Shown: positions 22,601 to 34,300 of the stretch, piece after piece
Layout of the letters: every line of letters starts with the position of its first letter
Position numbering within the stretch: the first letter of the stretch is position 1
NCBI GenBank assembly: GCA_047967505.1
Contig: CM106539.1
Origin: Dipteris shenzhenensis
Lineage: Eukaryota > Polypodiophyta > Polypodiopsida > Gleicheniales
DNA: 64,000 nt
Strand: one strand, 5' to 3'
Position numbers and translations under genes: made by a program
Notes under the pieces: generated by a model
What the model was told of the DNA's origin: nothing
Database searches by the model: none
The model's input: the letters and a program-made list of their open reading frames with translations, nothing else

Positions 22601-22799
22601 AGAGAAAAAGATGGAGGATTCCAAGGGATACAATTAGCAAGATGGAGGATTTCAAGGGATACAAATAAAAAGCGCAACTTATCCCAATCATTAAAATATA
22701 TTTTTGTAAAAAACAAAAGCCTAAAGTTTCCCTTTCAAAAAATAGGCACCGGTCACAATAGCCTACCCCCCCTTGGGCAAGCCACAAAGCTTCTTCATA

Positions 22800-22882
22800 T
22801 ATGGTTTTTGGAACTCCTTTATTGGTCAACCACACTGTTTTGGGTTTTTGGAACTCCTTTGGTGGTCAACCACGCTGTTGGT
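22800..22882. repeat. Short direct duplication of about 40 bp
   Basis: TTTTTGGAACTCCTTT plus GGTCAACCAC recurs at a spacing of about 38-40 bp. It is a local tandem duplication in the element's internal region. Confidence 0.7.
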
Positions 22883-23708
22883 TGCTTATTTTAGCTATTT
22901 TTTCGGCCCTATGATATTGGCAAAATTTTTCCTATGGGAATCATCACTTGGTGTTTTCCTCTACTTGCAACAATCACCATCTTGGTGATAACTGGGAGCA
23001 ATGTCCATGGATCTCGAAGGAAAATACTTCGACAAAAAGGATTGATTTGATGGAACTTAGTTGTCAAGATGAAGATGGGATTAAAAAAGAGAGACATATA
23101 GGGGATAGTATCCAGAGCTGATGAAAAGAAGCCTTCTACTCGTTGACTTGAAGATATGGCAACCTGGGTGACAATGGACATGAAGGCACTTTACTTTCTT
23201 GTGCTTGGATTAGCAGATTCTCAAATAGATCAAGTTTCTTTGACCTATTCTTCACATGAATCTTGGGAATGCCTTTGATGTGTATTTGGTCACTTGAAAC
23301 TGAATTGAAACCTTGGTAAATAGAATCCTTTTAAAGAAGTGTCACGAGTAGCATTGCTTTCTTGCTCTAAGCTGTGACAAAATAATATTTGCTGCTATTT
23401 TTATTGAAACAAACTCCAATGTAATGACAGTAGCAAAAAGTAAGTTTCCAACCACTTTGATAATGTCTCTTCTATTGGCAACCATGAATAAGGATTAACC
23501 TCCCTCGAAACCTTCAAACTCCTTTGATAGAAGCTTCATAGTAGTCTTCTCCAAAAGCAATCGTGACTCTAAGCTGCATAAATTAAAATTTGGGAACCCA
23601 TTTCAACAAATATGAACTACCTCCTCTCAAAGGGGCACTACACCTTCAAACGACTAATCATGAGCAACAAGAGATGCAAATGGCAAGACAAGAAAAAGAG
23701 CTACCATA

Positions 23709-23720
23709 GCTCTAATACCA
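23709..23720 (-). other. Primer-binding site of the gag-only copia element
   Basis: The minus strand reads TGGTATTAGAGC, directly after the LTR end AAATTTTATCA. Confidence 0.8.
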
Positions 23721-24027
23721 TGATAAAATTTAGAGAGTCGAGCTAAAATGGAATGAAAATGAGAGACAAGATGTCAAAAAGCAACACAAAGTTTGTATTT
23801 ATCACAAAGAGAATACAACTCACTAGGATGTTTCATACACTGAAGAACAAGACTTTAATTAGGCAAGGAAAAGAGTCCACTTGTCTTACACAAAGCACTC
23901 TCCCTCCAAGTGTCTCACATGCAAGGAGGTGATTACAATTAATTGTCACATAACACCTACATGTGACAATAGCCTAGTACATAGTCCCAATGGTATTGGA
24001 TGCTATGATCACCTGTTTTACAAAACA
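23721..24027 (-). mobile_element. 5' LTR of the gag-only copia element
   Basis: The LTR is 307 bp with ends TGTTTTGTAAAACAGG and TCTAAATTTTATCA. It matches the split LTR pieces at 21555-21587 and 14570-14908. Confidence 0.75.
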
Positions 24028-25640
24028 TCCATTCTAGAGAATCAAGTCAACAAGCAGCTCAATTCTCATTCAATCATCAAAAAATGATACATAAATGCAG
24101 AAGTAGCCCCCTCCAAATGTTATGGTGAAGCTTGACTCTCTAATCTATCATGAGGTTGAAACCAAGCCCAAGCTAATGAAACAGGTCAATTTAGCTATCA
24201 CATAGGACAAAGAAAGAGAAGCTAATGCATTGAAAATCATGATAGGTGGACTACTTGAGGGTTGGCATAAATTGACTTCCTTAAAAAAATTTGAACAGAT
24301 AAAGACAACATCACCAAGTAGGATTGATTAAAATCAACTCAAAGGGACATTGAGTGGCCAGAGCAATATTCACTCTTGCAAAAAGAGCTAGTAGAGTTCA
24401 TATTCTCATATTATCCAACAGATTCTCAAATTGCAAAAAGAAAGAAAGCTACGAAAGTTTGGATAGCAGAGGGGCTGGGGATGGATGAGCATTTTCCAAG
24501 CGAAATCTTCCGAGCATCCGAGCAAAGGAAAGAAAAGAGCTTCTAACTATGTAAAAATATGGCAAAAATAGATCGGAACAAAACATAGTTTCACTTAGAA
24601 ATATGCAAAGTATTATAGCAATGCCTATTTTATATATAAATCTTTACATGAATCTTTGGGAATGGTGAGTAACATAATGGGATGGCTTTTGAAGAAACCC
24701 ACATGTAGAGTAGACTTCTCTATGAAAATTCCTTTATGATCCTACTTACAACTTTTACTTAATAGGGGGTGACATTGAAAACCCTCCCTCAAGCTAGCCT
24801 CATGAAAGAGTTTCTCCAAAGCAACCTCATTGAAGCAAGCCATTAAGGTAGTTTCGCCAATGAAAACCCTTTGAAGTAGGTCTTCTAAGATAGTTTCGCT
24901 AGCGAAACTACCATGGACAGCACTTTTAAAAGTGGCATAACTTTCACATCCAATGTTCAAATATAGTCATTCAGCCAGTCAAATTGATCAAAAAACCCCA
25001 TTTGAGTACATTTGTGCAGTTATATTTTGAAAAATCTTGCATATGTAGTATCAAATATTACATGTATTGTATGAGAGTGATATATAAGCCCAAGTTAATA
25101 AATATTTATAGTAATTTAAACTTTTTTAGAAACATATCCATAAATATCTTGTTATCTATGCTATTAAAGCACTAGAAAGCTCTTGTCATATTGAAATAAA
25201 TGTGTTTAATAAGTAATAATATATGTATAATATTTTTACATTGAGAGTGATTATGAGGGATGTTTCTTAAAGGAATTATTTTCAACACTTTTATTAGGTA
25301 ATAACAAGGGTACAAAAAATTCCTATCAATAAGAAAATTTATGTTATGTAAAATTAAATGAGTGACAATTCTTTATATTTTTATGATAAAGGGATCTAGT
25401 TTTAGTGAAAATTAAAGTGTAAAAACCATGTTTCCTAAAGGAATACAATTTTTAAAATCTCTTGAAAAACACGCTCGGATAAAGCTGCTCATAGTTTTTT
25501 GCTCGTAAAATTGACACATCCCAGAGGAGCTTACTAGACATCGACTTAAGCAAAAAGCACTATGTTAGCAAAGGTAAGGTCAAGTAGAATGGAGGGTAAG
25601 TGGGCTATCTATTGTGAAGAAAAGTCGCTCATCAAGAACT
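24028..25640. other. Unassigned AT-rich sequence
   Basis: No gene or element boundary was identified. It contains a perfect 20-bp palindrome at 24891-24910 and one short minus-strand frame (24742-24960) without family resemblance. Confidence 0.5.
24891..24910. repeat. Perfect 20-bp palindrome
   Basis: TAGTTTCGCTAGCGAAACTA equals its own reverse complement. A half-related GTTTCGCCAATGAAAACC lies 40 bases upstream. Confidence 0.9.
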
Positions 25641-25654
25641 TCAAATCGAAAATT

Positions 25655-25695
25655 AAAGACTCTTATAGACCTTTTGGCCTCCTGTAGACTCTAAT

Positions 25696-25763
<68 letters not shown>

Positions 25764-25764
25764 T
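25655..25764 (+). repeat. LINE 3'-end motif with (CT)n(CA)n tail
   Basis: CTTATAGACC, TTTTGGCCTCCTGTAGAC and CTAATTGA precede about 42 bp of CT and then about 20 bp of CA repeat. The order (ATAGAC, GGtCTtCyg..GAC, TAATn) matches the 3' ends at 53500 and 28126. Confidence 0.6.
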
Positions 25765-25859
25765 TATCTCAAGCCACACCCTACCCCCTATATACCCATA
25801 CCATACCAAAACACGATTAATTTCTCCCCAGCCCATACGATGCCCTCTGCCTCTATGTT

Positions 25860-26110
25860 GTATGCCTACCCCACACAATAGTTCATGGTTCATCACGGCA
25901 TCTTGCAGTAGTTACAGCAACTTCTCACACTGGAGCACCACATGAGGGGGAGAGGGATTGACGAGTAGTAGAGATAGATAGAGACCCTACGACAAAATGT
26001 CCTCACACCCCTAGAAAATTGGCAGCGATCTTCAGAATGTGATGGACGACCGACATTGTCGTAAAAAGGGAACCCCAAGTCGGCACATTGTCTACACAAT
26101 TCAAACATTA
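25860..26110 (+). pseudogene. LINE E: fragment of the N-terminal (ORF1-like) region
   Basis: At the nucleotide level it parallels LINE A at 32820-33000 (shared GATCATCA/GTTCATCA, GAGACCTAC, AAAATGTCCT/CAGGATGTCC, GGACGAC). In LINE A this part encodes RDLQQDVLAAWTVAADLQKE. Stops break the frame here. Confidence 0.55.
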
Positions 26111-26149
26111 TAGGAGCGGATATAAGGAAAATTTAGGATTTTGATGGGA

Positions 26150-26830
26150 TGAATAGAGGACGTCATGAGCACCCTTGCATTCAAACAAGGTTTCCGGTTA
26201 TCACTAACCTTGTTTTGCTTATACATCAACGAGCTTAAGTCCATCATGACTCTAGGAGGTGTACATTCTCCTTCAGCTTGCTCGTTGATCCTGATTCTAC
26301 TATATGCAAATGATGTGGTAGTAGTCTTCTTCTCGTATGAGGGTCTCCATTGACATTTGGACATGCTCTAGTCTTTCTACGATTCACATGATTTAAAGGT
26401 CAACTTGGGTAAACTGAGGCCATGATGTCAACACATCCCGAGTGGCCACATAGAAAGAGTTGTTAATCTTTGATGGGGCTCTGGTAGAGATCGTTGCATC
26501 CTATATATACCTTGGGTTCTCTTTTTAGGTCCAATATTTACAATGCGACCAACTATGCAGGTCGTTTGAGCAAGGGATTTCTTGCACTAGCCAAACTTGA
26601 CCATCAATGCTTGCAATCACTTTTTTAGGATTCCAAGTCTCTTCCTCTTTGACTCTTTGGTCTGCCTAGTCAGGATGTGCGATAGTCCCTTCTGGGGGAT
26701 AGACCTATCGAAGTCAAATTGGAGACCCTTTCTTCTCACTTGGATGATCCACAGAGCAAGCCATTGGTCCCATATTAGATCATACTAGTAGAGTTTGGCG
26801 CTTTCCCTCTATAGCTTCATGTAGCCTTCG
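26150..26830 (+). pseudogene. LINE E: reverse transcriptase palm fragment
   Basis: The frames give FKQGFRLSLTLFCLYINELK, LILILLYANDVVVVFFSYEG (Y-A-N-D replacing Y-A-D-D) and, after a shift, SFYDSHDLKVNLGKLR. These are the G-x-P-L-S-P, catalytic and motif D regions of a LINE RT. The part before G-x-x-L-S is missing, so it joins directly to the ORF1-like piece by deletion. Confidence 0.7.
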
Positions 26831-27690
26831 GAGTGGTCATCTATCTACATAAGGGAAGCGACTTTGGTACCATGGCCTCAGAATGACGAGGACTACCATG
26901 GATGGCCCTAACTTCATCTATGGCATTGGCTGAGGGGCATTAGAGGAGCTAGTATGCTCAGACATGCAGGTGGTTTGTAGGCTTAGGACTAAGAGGGACA
27001 GATTGCCACCGTTTTACTATAGCCTTGAGGCTCCACCGATTCTGCTTGCTTGTCAGGAGGTGAACCAAATCATTAGAGAGAATCTCTTGCAACTCCACAC
27101 GTAAAGGACTTGGTTAGCACCTAATAAGTTTTCGATTAAACTCGACTTCTACAAAGATCACCACTCACAGATTTTAGAGGGGTCTACCGAACCACCGAGA
27201 TACACCCTGATTCATCTCCTGCATGCAATGAGAATCTTGATTGGTTAATTCCGGGTATATTCACACAAGTTACAAGTTCATACAGTTGAGGCGCCACCGA
27301 TTTTGCTCGCCTGTCCGGAGGTGAGCCAAATCATTAGAGAGAATCTCTTGCAACTCCACACGTATAGGACTTGGTTAGCACCTAATAAGTTTCGATTAAA
27401 CTCAACTATAAAGATCACCACTCACAAATTTTAGAGAGGTTTACAGAACCACCAAGATACACCCTGATTTATCTCCTGCATACAATGAGAATCTTGATTG
27501 GTTAATTCTAGGTATCTTCACACAAGTTACAAGTTCAGTCAAGGCGCGGGCAGAGGGCATCCTACGTGAGACACAGATCTGCACTTTTATGTGATATGTA
27601 GGAAGCATGGTACTAGACCACAAAAGCCCATGCAATGCCAATATGTAAATATCTATTTCTCTTCATCAATTGCGTAGCGTACAAATAGAC
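26831..27690 (+). mobile_element. LINE E: C-terminal region with a 261-bp tandem duplication
   Basis: TTGAGG followed by CCACCGATT at 27025 recurs at 27286; the copies cover 27025-27285 and 27286-27540. The repeated part matches the Q-Y-S-x-D...R-L-D-L-L-x-L-H segment of the LINE B C-terminus. Frame is lost throughout. Confidence 0.65.
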
Positions 27691-27702
27691 TCAACATGTG
27701 TT

Positions 27703-27705
<3 letters not shown>

Positions 27706-27748
<43 letters not shown>
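27706..27748 (+). repeat. (CT)n tail followed by a PBS-like motif
   Basis: ATAGACTC and TTTATT precede about 42 bp of CT repeat. TAACATGGTACTAAAGC follows. This matches the arrangement at 205-381. Confidence 0.7.
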
Positions 27749-27751
<3 letters not shown>

Positions 27752-27765
27752 AACATGGTACTAAA

Positions 27766-28083
27766 GCACAAGAAAGCCCTTGCAATGCCAAGGCACAAGC
27801 CCTCCTTGAAGTGAGACTTCAAGGCATCCACTTGTTATTTCACTCCGGATTCCAAGTTTGAGAGAGCTCAAGTTATCATCATTTGAAATCTAAGAGTTTC
27901 AAGTTGTGGTGTGAGAGACTATATGAGTTTAAGCACAAGAAAGACCTTGCAATGCAAGGCACAAGCCCTCTTTGAAGTGAGGCATGCACTTGTCATTCAC
28001 GCCAGATTCCAAGTTCGAGAGCTCAAGTTATCTTCATTTGAAATCCAAGAGTTTCAAGTTGCGGTGTGAGAGCCTTAGTGAGT

Positions 28084-28086
<3 letters not shown>
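27766..28086. repeat. 167-bp tandem duplication
   Basis: GCACAAGAAAGnCCTTGCAATG at 27766 recurs at 27933; both copies run through GATTCCAAGTT, AAGAGTTTCAAGTTG and GGTGTGAGAG. It sits between two microsatellites and no function was recognised. Confidence 0.85.
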
Positions 28087-28087
<1 letters not shown>

Positions 28088-28127
<40 letters not shown>

Positions 28128-28240
28128 TATTAACGATCTTCGAAGACCGAATAGTCTATCAGATAGAAAGAAATACCGAACAATCTGAGATAAAAAGTTT
28201 ATTAAAAGTCTTCGGAAGACCAAAGGGTCTATGAGACTAA
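28088..28240 (-). repeat. LINE 3' end in minus orientation, hairpin motif twice, (CT)n tail
   Basis: On the minus strand: GGTCTTCCGAAGACTTTTAA, then about 50 bases later GGTCTTCGAAGATCGTTAAT, then the (CT)n tract. Both copies can form a stem GTCTT/AAGAC with a 2-3 base loop. The context ATAGAC upstream of each matches the end at 53505. Confidence 0.65.
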
Positions 28241-30699
28241 GGAGTGGGGCCACTAAAAACGGGCACTCACACCCAAGGCTAGTGTATGGCCAGAAGAGGA
28301 TTTGGTTGCAACTTTTGGCGATAGAGTAAGAATGGTGTGTACTTTGATACAACTGTACATGGAGAACTTTTACTAGCAAAGATTGCATTCAAAACTTGTG
28401 CAAGTAGACTACTATGATATTTAAACTTTTGAGGCTCCTTCAAGCAAGATCAACTCTCGAGGACTACATACTACATAAGTGCAACCGTATCTTTGGGAAA
28501 AAGATAGCGCAAATTCAATAGAGTACATGCCAATGCTTGCTCAAGGCCATAAAACAACCAAGAGGCCCAAAGATACCCCTTCCAATATGTGCAATTCCCA
28601 TAGGCTAATGACGACCTCTCACAAAGCCTCCAACTCCCAAGTACTTGTATAATCAAAGATGTCAAAGCTCCTTGATCTTCAACCACCACCAACAGGCAGT
28701 ACCCTAGCTATTCAACATTCTTGCAGTTGCAAGTTCCAATCACCACCAACACGGAGTACCCAAGCTAGTCAAGGTTCTCGCAATTGGAAATTTAAAGCTC
28801 TGAAGGGTTGCTTCAAATGTGCAACCATAGATTTCCAAGCTCCCATCCTAAGGAAACTACAAAGTCCTTAAGTACTACCAAGTCCCTGGGTACTTATTGG
28901 TAGAACTTAAGGTCTAACTATGGCTACATATAGCAATCACAAAGCGCATGACAATCAAAGCCTATTGAAAAGCCAAGCCAAGAGCTTGCTTGCACTATAG
29001 TCTACAGAACAAGCCCACACAAAGCCAGCAACAACAAAGTCATGGGGCATCACAAGTGTATATTAACATATGTCATCATGGATGTCTAGTAGCAATAGAG
29101 GAGGAAGAAGATAGAGATGACAATACATCTCCTTGTGGCACAATTTCCTATCCAAAATTCTCCTTTACATGTGGCAAGATCCCCCTACCCTTTTTCCAAA
29201 GCATTAAGCGCTCTTCCACAAGCACAATGTTTCCAAGATTTTCAAGGCCAAGGTTTTTTTTCTCAGCTTCTGAAGCCTGTTTTTCAAGAGATTTTATGAT
29301 CCATTTCCAAAGCATTAAGCCCCTTCCACTAACACAATATTTCCATAGTTTTCAAGGCCCCTCTATCCAAGGAAATTTTGCTTTTGAATCCTGGCATTTT
29401 TTCTAAGCTTTTGAAGCCCATTATTTAGGGCCTCTTTCAAACTTCAAAGCGTATTTTGTCAAGCCATCAAAGTCAAAGTTCCAAGCAGCCTTGCCAAGCC
29501 TCTCCAATGGTGATGTCTCAATGATTTTCTCAAGATTTTACAAGGAAATTCTCTCAGTGAATTTTCAAGCTTATCCTTGAGCACAAATAAAGTGTTTCAA
29601 GGTCTACTTCCACTTTCTCACAATTTTCCAAGCAAAAGAGTGGTGTTTTTCCGAGCATATTGGTGTTTCTCCAAGACGAGCGGATTTCCTTTCTTGAACC
29701 ATGTTTCAAAGTCTCCTCCAATCAAATTTCATCCAAACATGTTTGAGTTAACTATAATTTGGCATGTCAAGCATTTTTTAGCATTCCTCTTGAACGGTGT
29801 TCAAACAACAAGTATTTTCAGGTGAATAAAATTTTCATCGACATCAAATGTTTTACTCGAACTGTGTTTGGGTGGATATCAAGGCAAAACTTCTAGTCAC
29901 AAGATGGGTTTTTCACAAAAGCAAACCTATTCAAACCATGTTCAAGTATTGACAACCCAAGATATCTCTTAGTATCTCAAGCATTTAGTTGAATATTTAT
30001 TTTACAACATTTTATAGCAGTTTTTTCTCTTCACAAATGAACTGACATCTTTGCTATCTATGCTTGAAGAGCACTCCAAAGACGAAGTGTCATCTTATTC
30101 AAATTATGCTCAAAGTAAAGCAATATGAAACCGGGAGCTATTATGTACAGATGCAAGCATGTCAAGATTGTTTTCTAGCAGTTCAACGTCTCCTTGAACT
30201 GTATTAACTCAATGCAGGAAAGTATTTCCTTCAAACAATTATCTTGCCTCTCCACACCCATGCTGACGTAAAATGAATTCTAGCATTTCACAATAGCACT
30301 TCGATCTTTATATGTTAAAACAATAAGAAAATAGATATCTACGCCTTCCATACTTCAAACACATTGAAACTTGAGGACTGCATCCACAACAGTTTTAGCC
30401 ACCTTTTCTTTTCCCATTGCTCCATCAAATAACTCTTTGGAAATTTATATCTTTGGCTTGAACTGATACACCCTAACATGTAGAATACATTCAAGAAGAT
30501 AGTAACCACGAACACGTGGATGGAAAACTAAAACCCTTCACATGATAATGTAGAAAATTTCCAACCAGAACAAATCTGTCGATATGGCAATTTTCAATGC
30601 AAATGCTGAGGGAAAAAGTCAAGTGCAAGCCATGTTTAATTCATGAATCAAAATCGCTCTCAAAACTGCTGATTGGACTATTGAGTTCTCGACAAGGAC
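28241..30699. other. Unassigned sequence downstream of the SGTA-like gene
   Basis: Repetitive in style (many TTTCAAGG/TTTTCAAGC words) but without coding similarity or clear boundaries. The part nearest 30700 may be the 3' flank of the SGTA-like gene. Confidence 0.5.
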
Positions 30700-30997
30700 A
30701 TGGAGGAATCAGCTGCTGTCCCCCCATCCATTGTGTCCATATCTATCCATCTAGATGAACCCCACATGCCAAAGCTCATCAAAGTACAAGCAGATGAAAA
30801 GTGTGGCTTTTACCCTGATGATAGTCAGCCAGCTTTATCATGCATAGCAGGCCATGAGATCCCCACCAATTGCATAAAACCATGCAATTGCCTATTCGAC
30901 TCACCCAACTTTCTCAAAAGGAAAGAAGGAACCACTGCTGTAGAAGGCTCATCTTATAGAGCATCCAGCTGCACTGGGGTGGCGATATGCGAAACTC

Positions 30998-31345
30998 TCA
31001 GCCATTCTCTTGATTGCCTTGAGACTGATTCCTTTCCTGTGGCGATGGCTGTTGAGATCCTGCCTGGCCTGAGGTCCCTGCAAACATTTGTAGCATTGAC
31101 TGCATTAAACCTGCAAACTGTGGGTGTAGTTGATCACCTTCCATTGTGACATTCACACTGCCATCCAATGTTACTTCAGGATGCTGTCCATCCGAATTTG
31201 CACTCGGAACATCACCCTCTCTCGGTGCTGCTTGCTCTCCTGCAAACTGTGCTGCTAAGTTTGCAACTGCCGGAAACAAATTTGCCATGCCTGGTGGAAG
31301 AGGGACATTGAAGGGAATCGAGGCAGTGAATCTTGAGTCGGAGCT
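30998..31345 (-). CDS. SGTA-like terminal exon
   Basis: The acceptor is GTTTTGTAG before AGCTCC. The exon encodes SSDSRFTASIPFNVPLPPGM, then ANLFPAVANLAAQFAGEQ, and later HPQFAGLMQSMLQMFAGTSG, ending Gln/Asn-rich before TGA. The hydrophobic Met/Phe helix resembles the C-terminal region of plant SGTA homologues, the presumed client-binding part. The sequence to about 30700 is the likely 3' UTR; no poly(A) signal was assigned. Confidence 0.85.
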   Translation of the reverse strand, partial: SSDSRFTASIPFNVPLPPGMANLFPAVANLAAQFAGEQAAPREGDVPSANSDGQHPEVTLDGSVNVTMEGDQLHPQFAGLMQSMLQMFAGTSGQAGSQQPSPQERNQSQGNQENG

Positions 31346-34300
31346 CTACAAAACAGAGGAAAATGGATAAGCTGAAAACTATACAATATGCAAATTTGGG
31401 ACATGACTTCCAAATTGCGAAGTGTTAGTAACCATTCTCAATCAAACATTCATGGACCTGGCTATGGCTTTGTGTATGATGCTGATAACTCTGCTCTGCA
31501 TTTTGATGTCTGTTACGAGCTCTCTCTTCATTCCACTTTTGCTGTGCTGCCTGTGAGACACTGAATCAAAGTTACAATCCTGAAATTCCACCTATGCATG
31601 ATGGAGCACTAAGGTCTCTCTCATTGGAAAGTAATCCATTCTTTTCTTCATTTCTTTTCAGTGAATTGGACATATCAAGACCCCATAAACAATAAGTGCC
31701 AGCAATAGTTCAGAGTTCCAAAACCCTGTTCTGAGTACACGTAATTCTACACTCCTTCCCACCCTCTGCTCCCACGACCTGCTTCATCCCGACTCCCTCT
31801 CCACCTTCATGCTCCCCTGGGTCTTCTTCAGTCCAGCAGTGAACTGTCCCCCCTGCCCCCCGTTTTTGGCACTTCCCTCTCTCGTAGCCCCTGTTTGTCC
31901 TGAGCTTGGCCCAAGACTCTTCCACCCTATTCTGCTAGCTTTTGGCTGGCATTTGCTCTGCCCAACCCCCTGAGGCTGTCCTCAGGAGCCTGCCTCCTCA
32001 AACCTGTTCGCACTCAGCATAGGGCCCCCTGCACTGCTTCCAACTTGCAGCCCCTTGTGGGCATTTTCCATCCCTCTACCACACGTCAGCCGGGCTCATT
32101 GGGGAGCCTCCCTTCGTAGCCTCGACCCTTCTGGGGCAAGGCGAGATGCACACACACACACACACACAAAACCCCTCCCCCCGCCTTTTTCCACTCTTTC
32201 ACAACTGGGTTGGCTTCTAGAAAAGCACATTGCCAAAGCTGCTTTCAGCCAGTGTTTTCTGCCAGGCCAAAAGCCTTTCTTGCTTTCTTGCCACTGAAAT
32301 TATGGAGGGGAGAAGGACACAGCCCTTCACACCTTCCATTTTCTGAGATGGGCCAGGCAGACTGATAGTACGGCAGTACAGAAGGTAGCCATCACAGCAT
32401 CTCCCTCAGCCGTTCCGTTAGCTTCAGCTTCTACATCATAATCATCAACACCCACCGTACCATTTTTGGAGTTGAAAGTACCACCACCTTTGGAGTTGAC
32501 AGCACCATCATTGGAGATGGCAGCACCACCATCAGGGATGGCTTTGGCATGCCCTTCTAGCCCGACCACCACCATACCACTATATGCCTCCCCACAGTAT
32601 GTCTCATTCGTAATACCTCTACCCCTCAATCAGCCACTTTTCCCCTCCATAGCCAGACTCACCTCACCCGCTTTCCAAGTGTCTCCTCACTACCCTCAGC
32701 CCCATGCCACTATACCAACACTCCCCAGCAGCTCAACTACCCCCCATCACTCAGCCGCCCCTCATGCCCTACCTATACCCGTCACTCTAGGCACACACGA
32801 TCCCACCCGAGGCCTGGGAGCAGATCATCATGGAGGATCACGGCCTCCGTACACGAGAGATGGAGTAGGCTCCCTTCATACAAGTTGCAGCAGAGACAGA
32901 GACCTACAACAGGATGTCCTTGCAGCCTGGACAGTGGCAGCTGATCTCCAGAAGGAGTTGGACGACGTCCATCGCTGTACAGAGGAGCCCCAAAGACCAG
33001 TCCTGCATGAGTCTCCAAGTGGTGGATGTTGTGAATGGGGGCCTGCGCAGGCAATCATTTCAGACACTCTACTTGAGCAGCAGCAAAGAGCTAGTAAGGC
33101 TCTCGACATTAGGGCTGGTGGGGTCACACGTACCAGTTCAGCCATTTCAGATGCTACCACCTTTGTTACCTCCACCTTAGGGGTACCAAAGCATGGTATC
33201 AAGGGTGGATGGTGGGTTAGAGGGAGATCCTACCGGAGATCAGCCTCTTTGATTAGCTTCAAAGACACTCACACTAGGCTAGCAGCACGACACAGGTGCG
33301 CATCTCTACGGCCCATCCAGATATTCACTTGGACGAAGATCTTACTCCTCTATAGGTAGAGGGGTGGAAAACCCTCTGACTGCAGAGGGATGCCACACGT
33401 AAGGAGAAACTAAGCCATGCTACGTGAGGGTCAGCTCTTGACCAGCGGCGGACCTAGGCGAGGGCCAGTTAACACACTCGCATAATGATGCAGGTCTATA
33501 AGACCCACACAACCAAGACCCTGACCTACACCATTTGGAAATATAATGGAACCTTATGGTCAAAGCCAGGGAAACTCTCAGAATATACACAAGACGAGAT
33601 AAGTTTTCTATAAAGAGACTCATCAAAGCCCAGAGCACCCACTACTGCCAGTCTCTAGATACACGTGAGTTTGCATATCAGGACGAGACCAAACAGGGCG
33701 GGGGAGTACGCGGATCCAGTGGAGTAATACAAATCATCTCTCATAGGGGTGATGTGATCAACATGTCACATTCATCTGGATCTGGATAAGGAGCGCATCT
33801 CACAAGATACTTCATTGCCGTATGCTACTTTCCTCCAGAGACTTCGATTTTGCCACATAGCTTTGGGAGGATGGAGAAATATGTCCATACGCTATCTTAT
33901 AAAGATATCATGGATTTTCGAGTCGCGGAGAGGTCCTCCTCCTTGGAAACTTCAACGCCAAGACTATTGACCGCCAGGTACCGATCAATGATTTTCAGCA
34001 TGACTCGATTATGTTGCCTAAGGGGGGTTTCTCACAAGTATCCATAGATCGTCGACCCCCAATCACCTATATGGGCATATTGATATGGGCAAGATGCATT
34101 ACCTGGTCATATACAATGGTCTTAAAAGATGGCATTTTCCACATGTAGTATGGACCAGCATAGTTGACTATATCATGGGATCCCCTACTTTTGCCTCCCA
34201 CATCTCAAATTTCTCTATTCCCCAACCACCACCTCGAGCTGATTATGCATAGCTGTTCATAATGCTTATCCGTCCCACTACCACCACCCACTTACAATAC

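Larger units (their letters stand above)
21555..24027 (-). mobile_element. Gag-only (TR-GAG-like) copia element interrupted by G2
   Basis: A full LTR with primer-binding site lies at 23709-24027, a gag domain at 21800-22340, a polypurine-like GGGAGCGTG at about 21588-21598 and the first 33 bases of the 3' LTR at 21555-21587. The internal region is only about 2.1 kb and shows no protease, integrase, RT or RNase H. It therefore resembles non-autonomous gag-only copia elements. The rest of its 3' LTR is at 14570-14908 in opposite orientation. Confidence 0.65.

Noticed and set aside
24120-24145. Third copy of the copia LTR end (GCTTGACTCTCTAATCTATCA)
   Set aside because: Only about 20 bases match and no primer-binding site or LTR body follows.
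31710-32629. Several frames on both strands upstream of LINE A
   Set aside because: No motif is seen; they overlap each other and the likely 5' region of LINE A.
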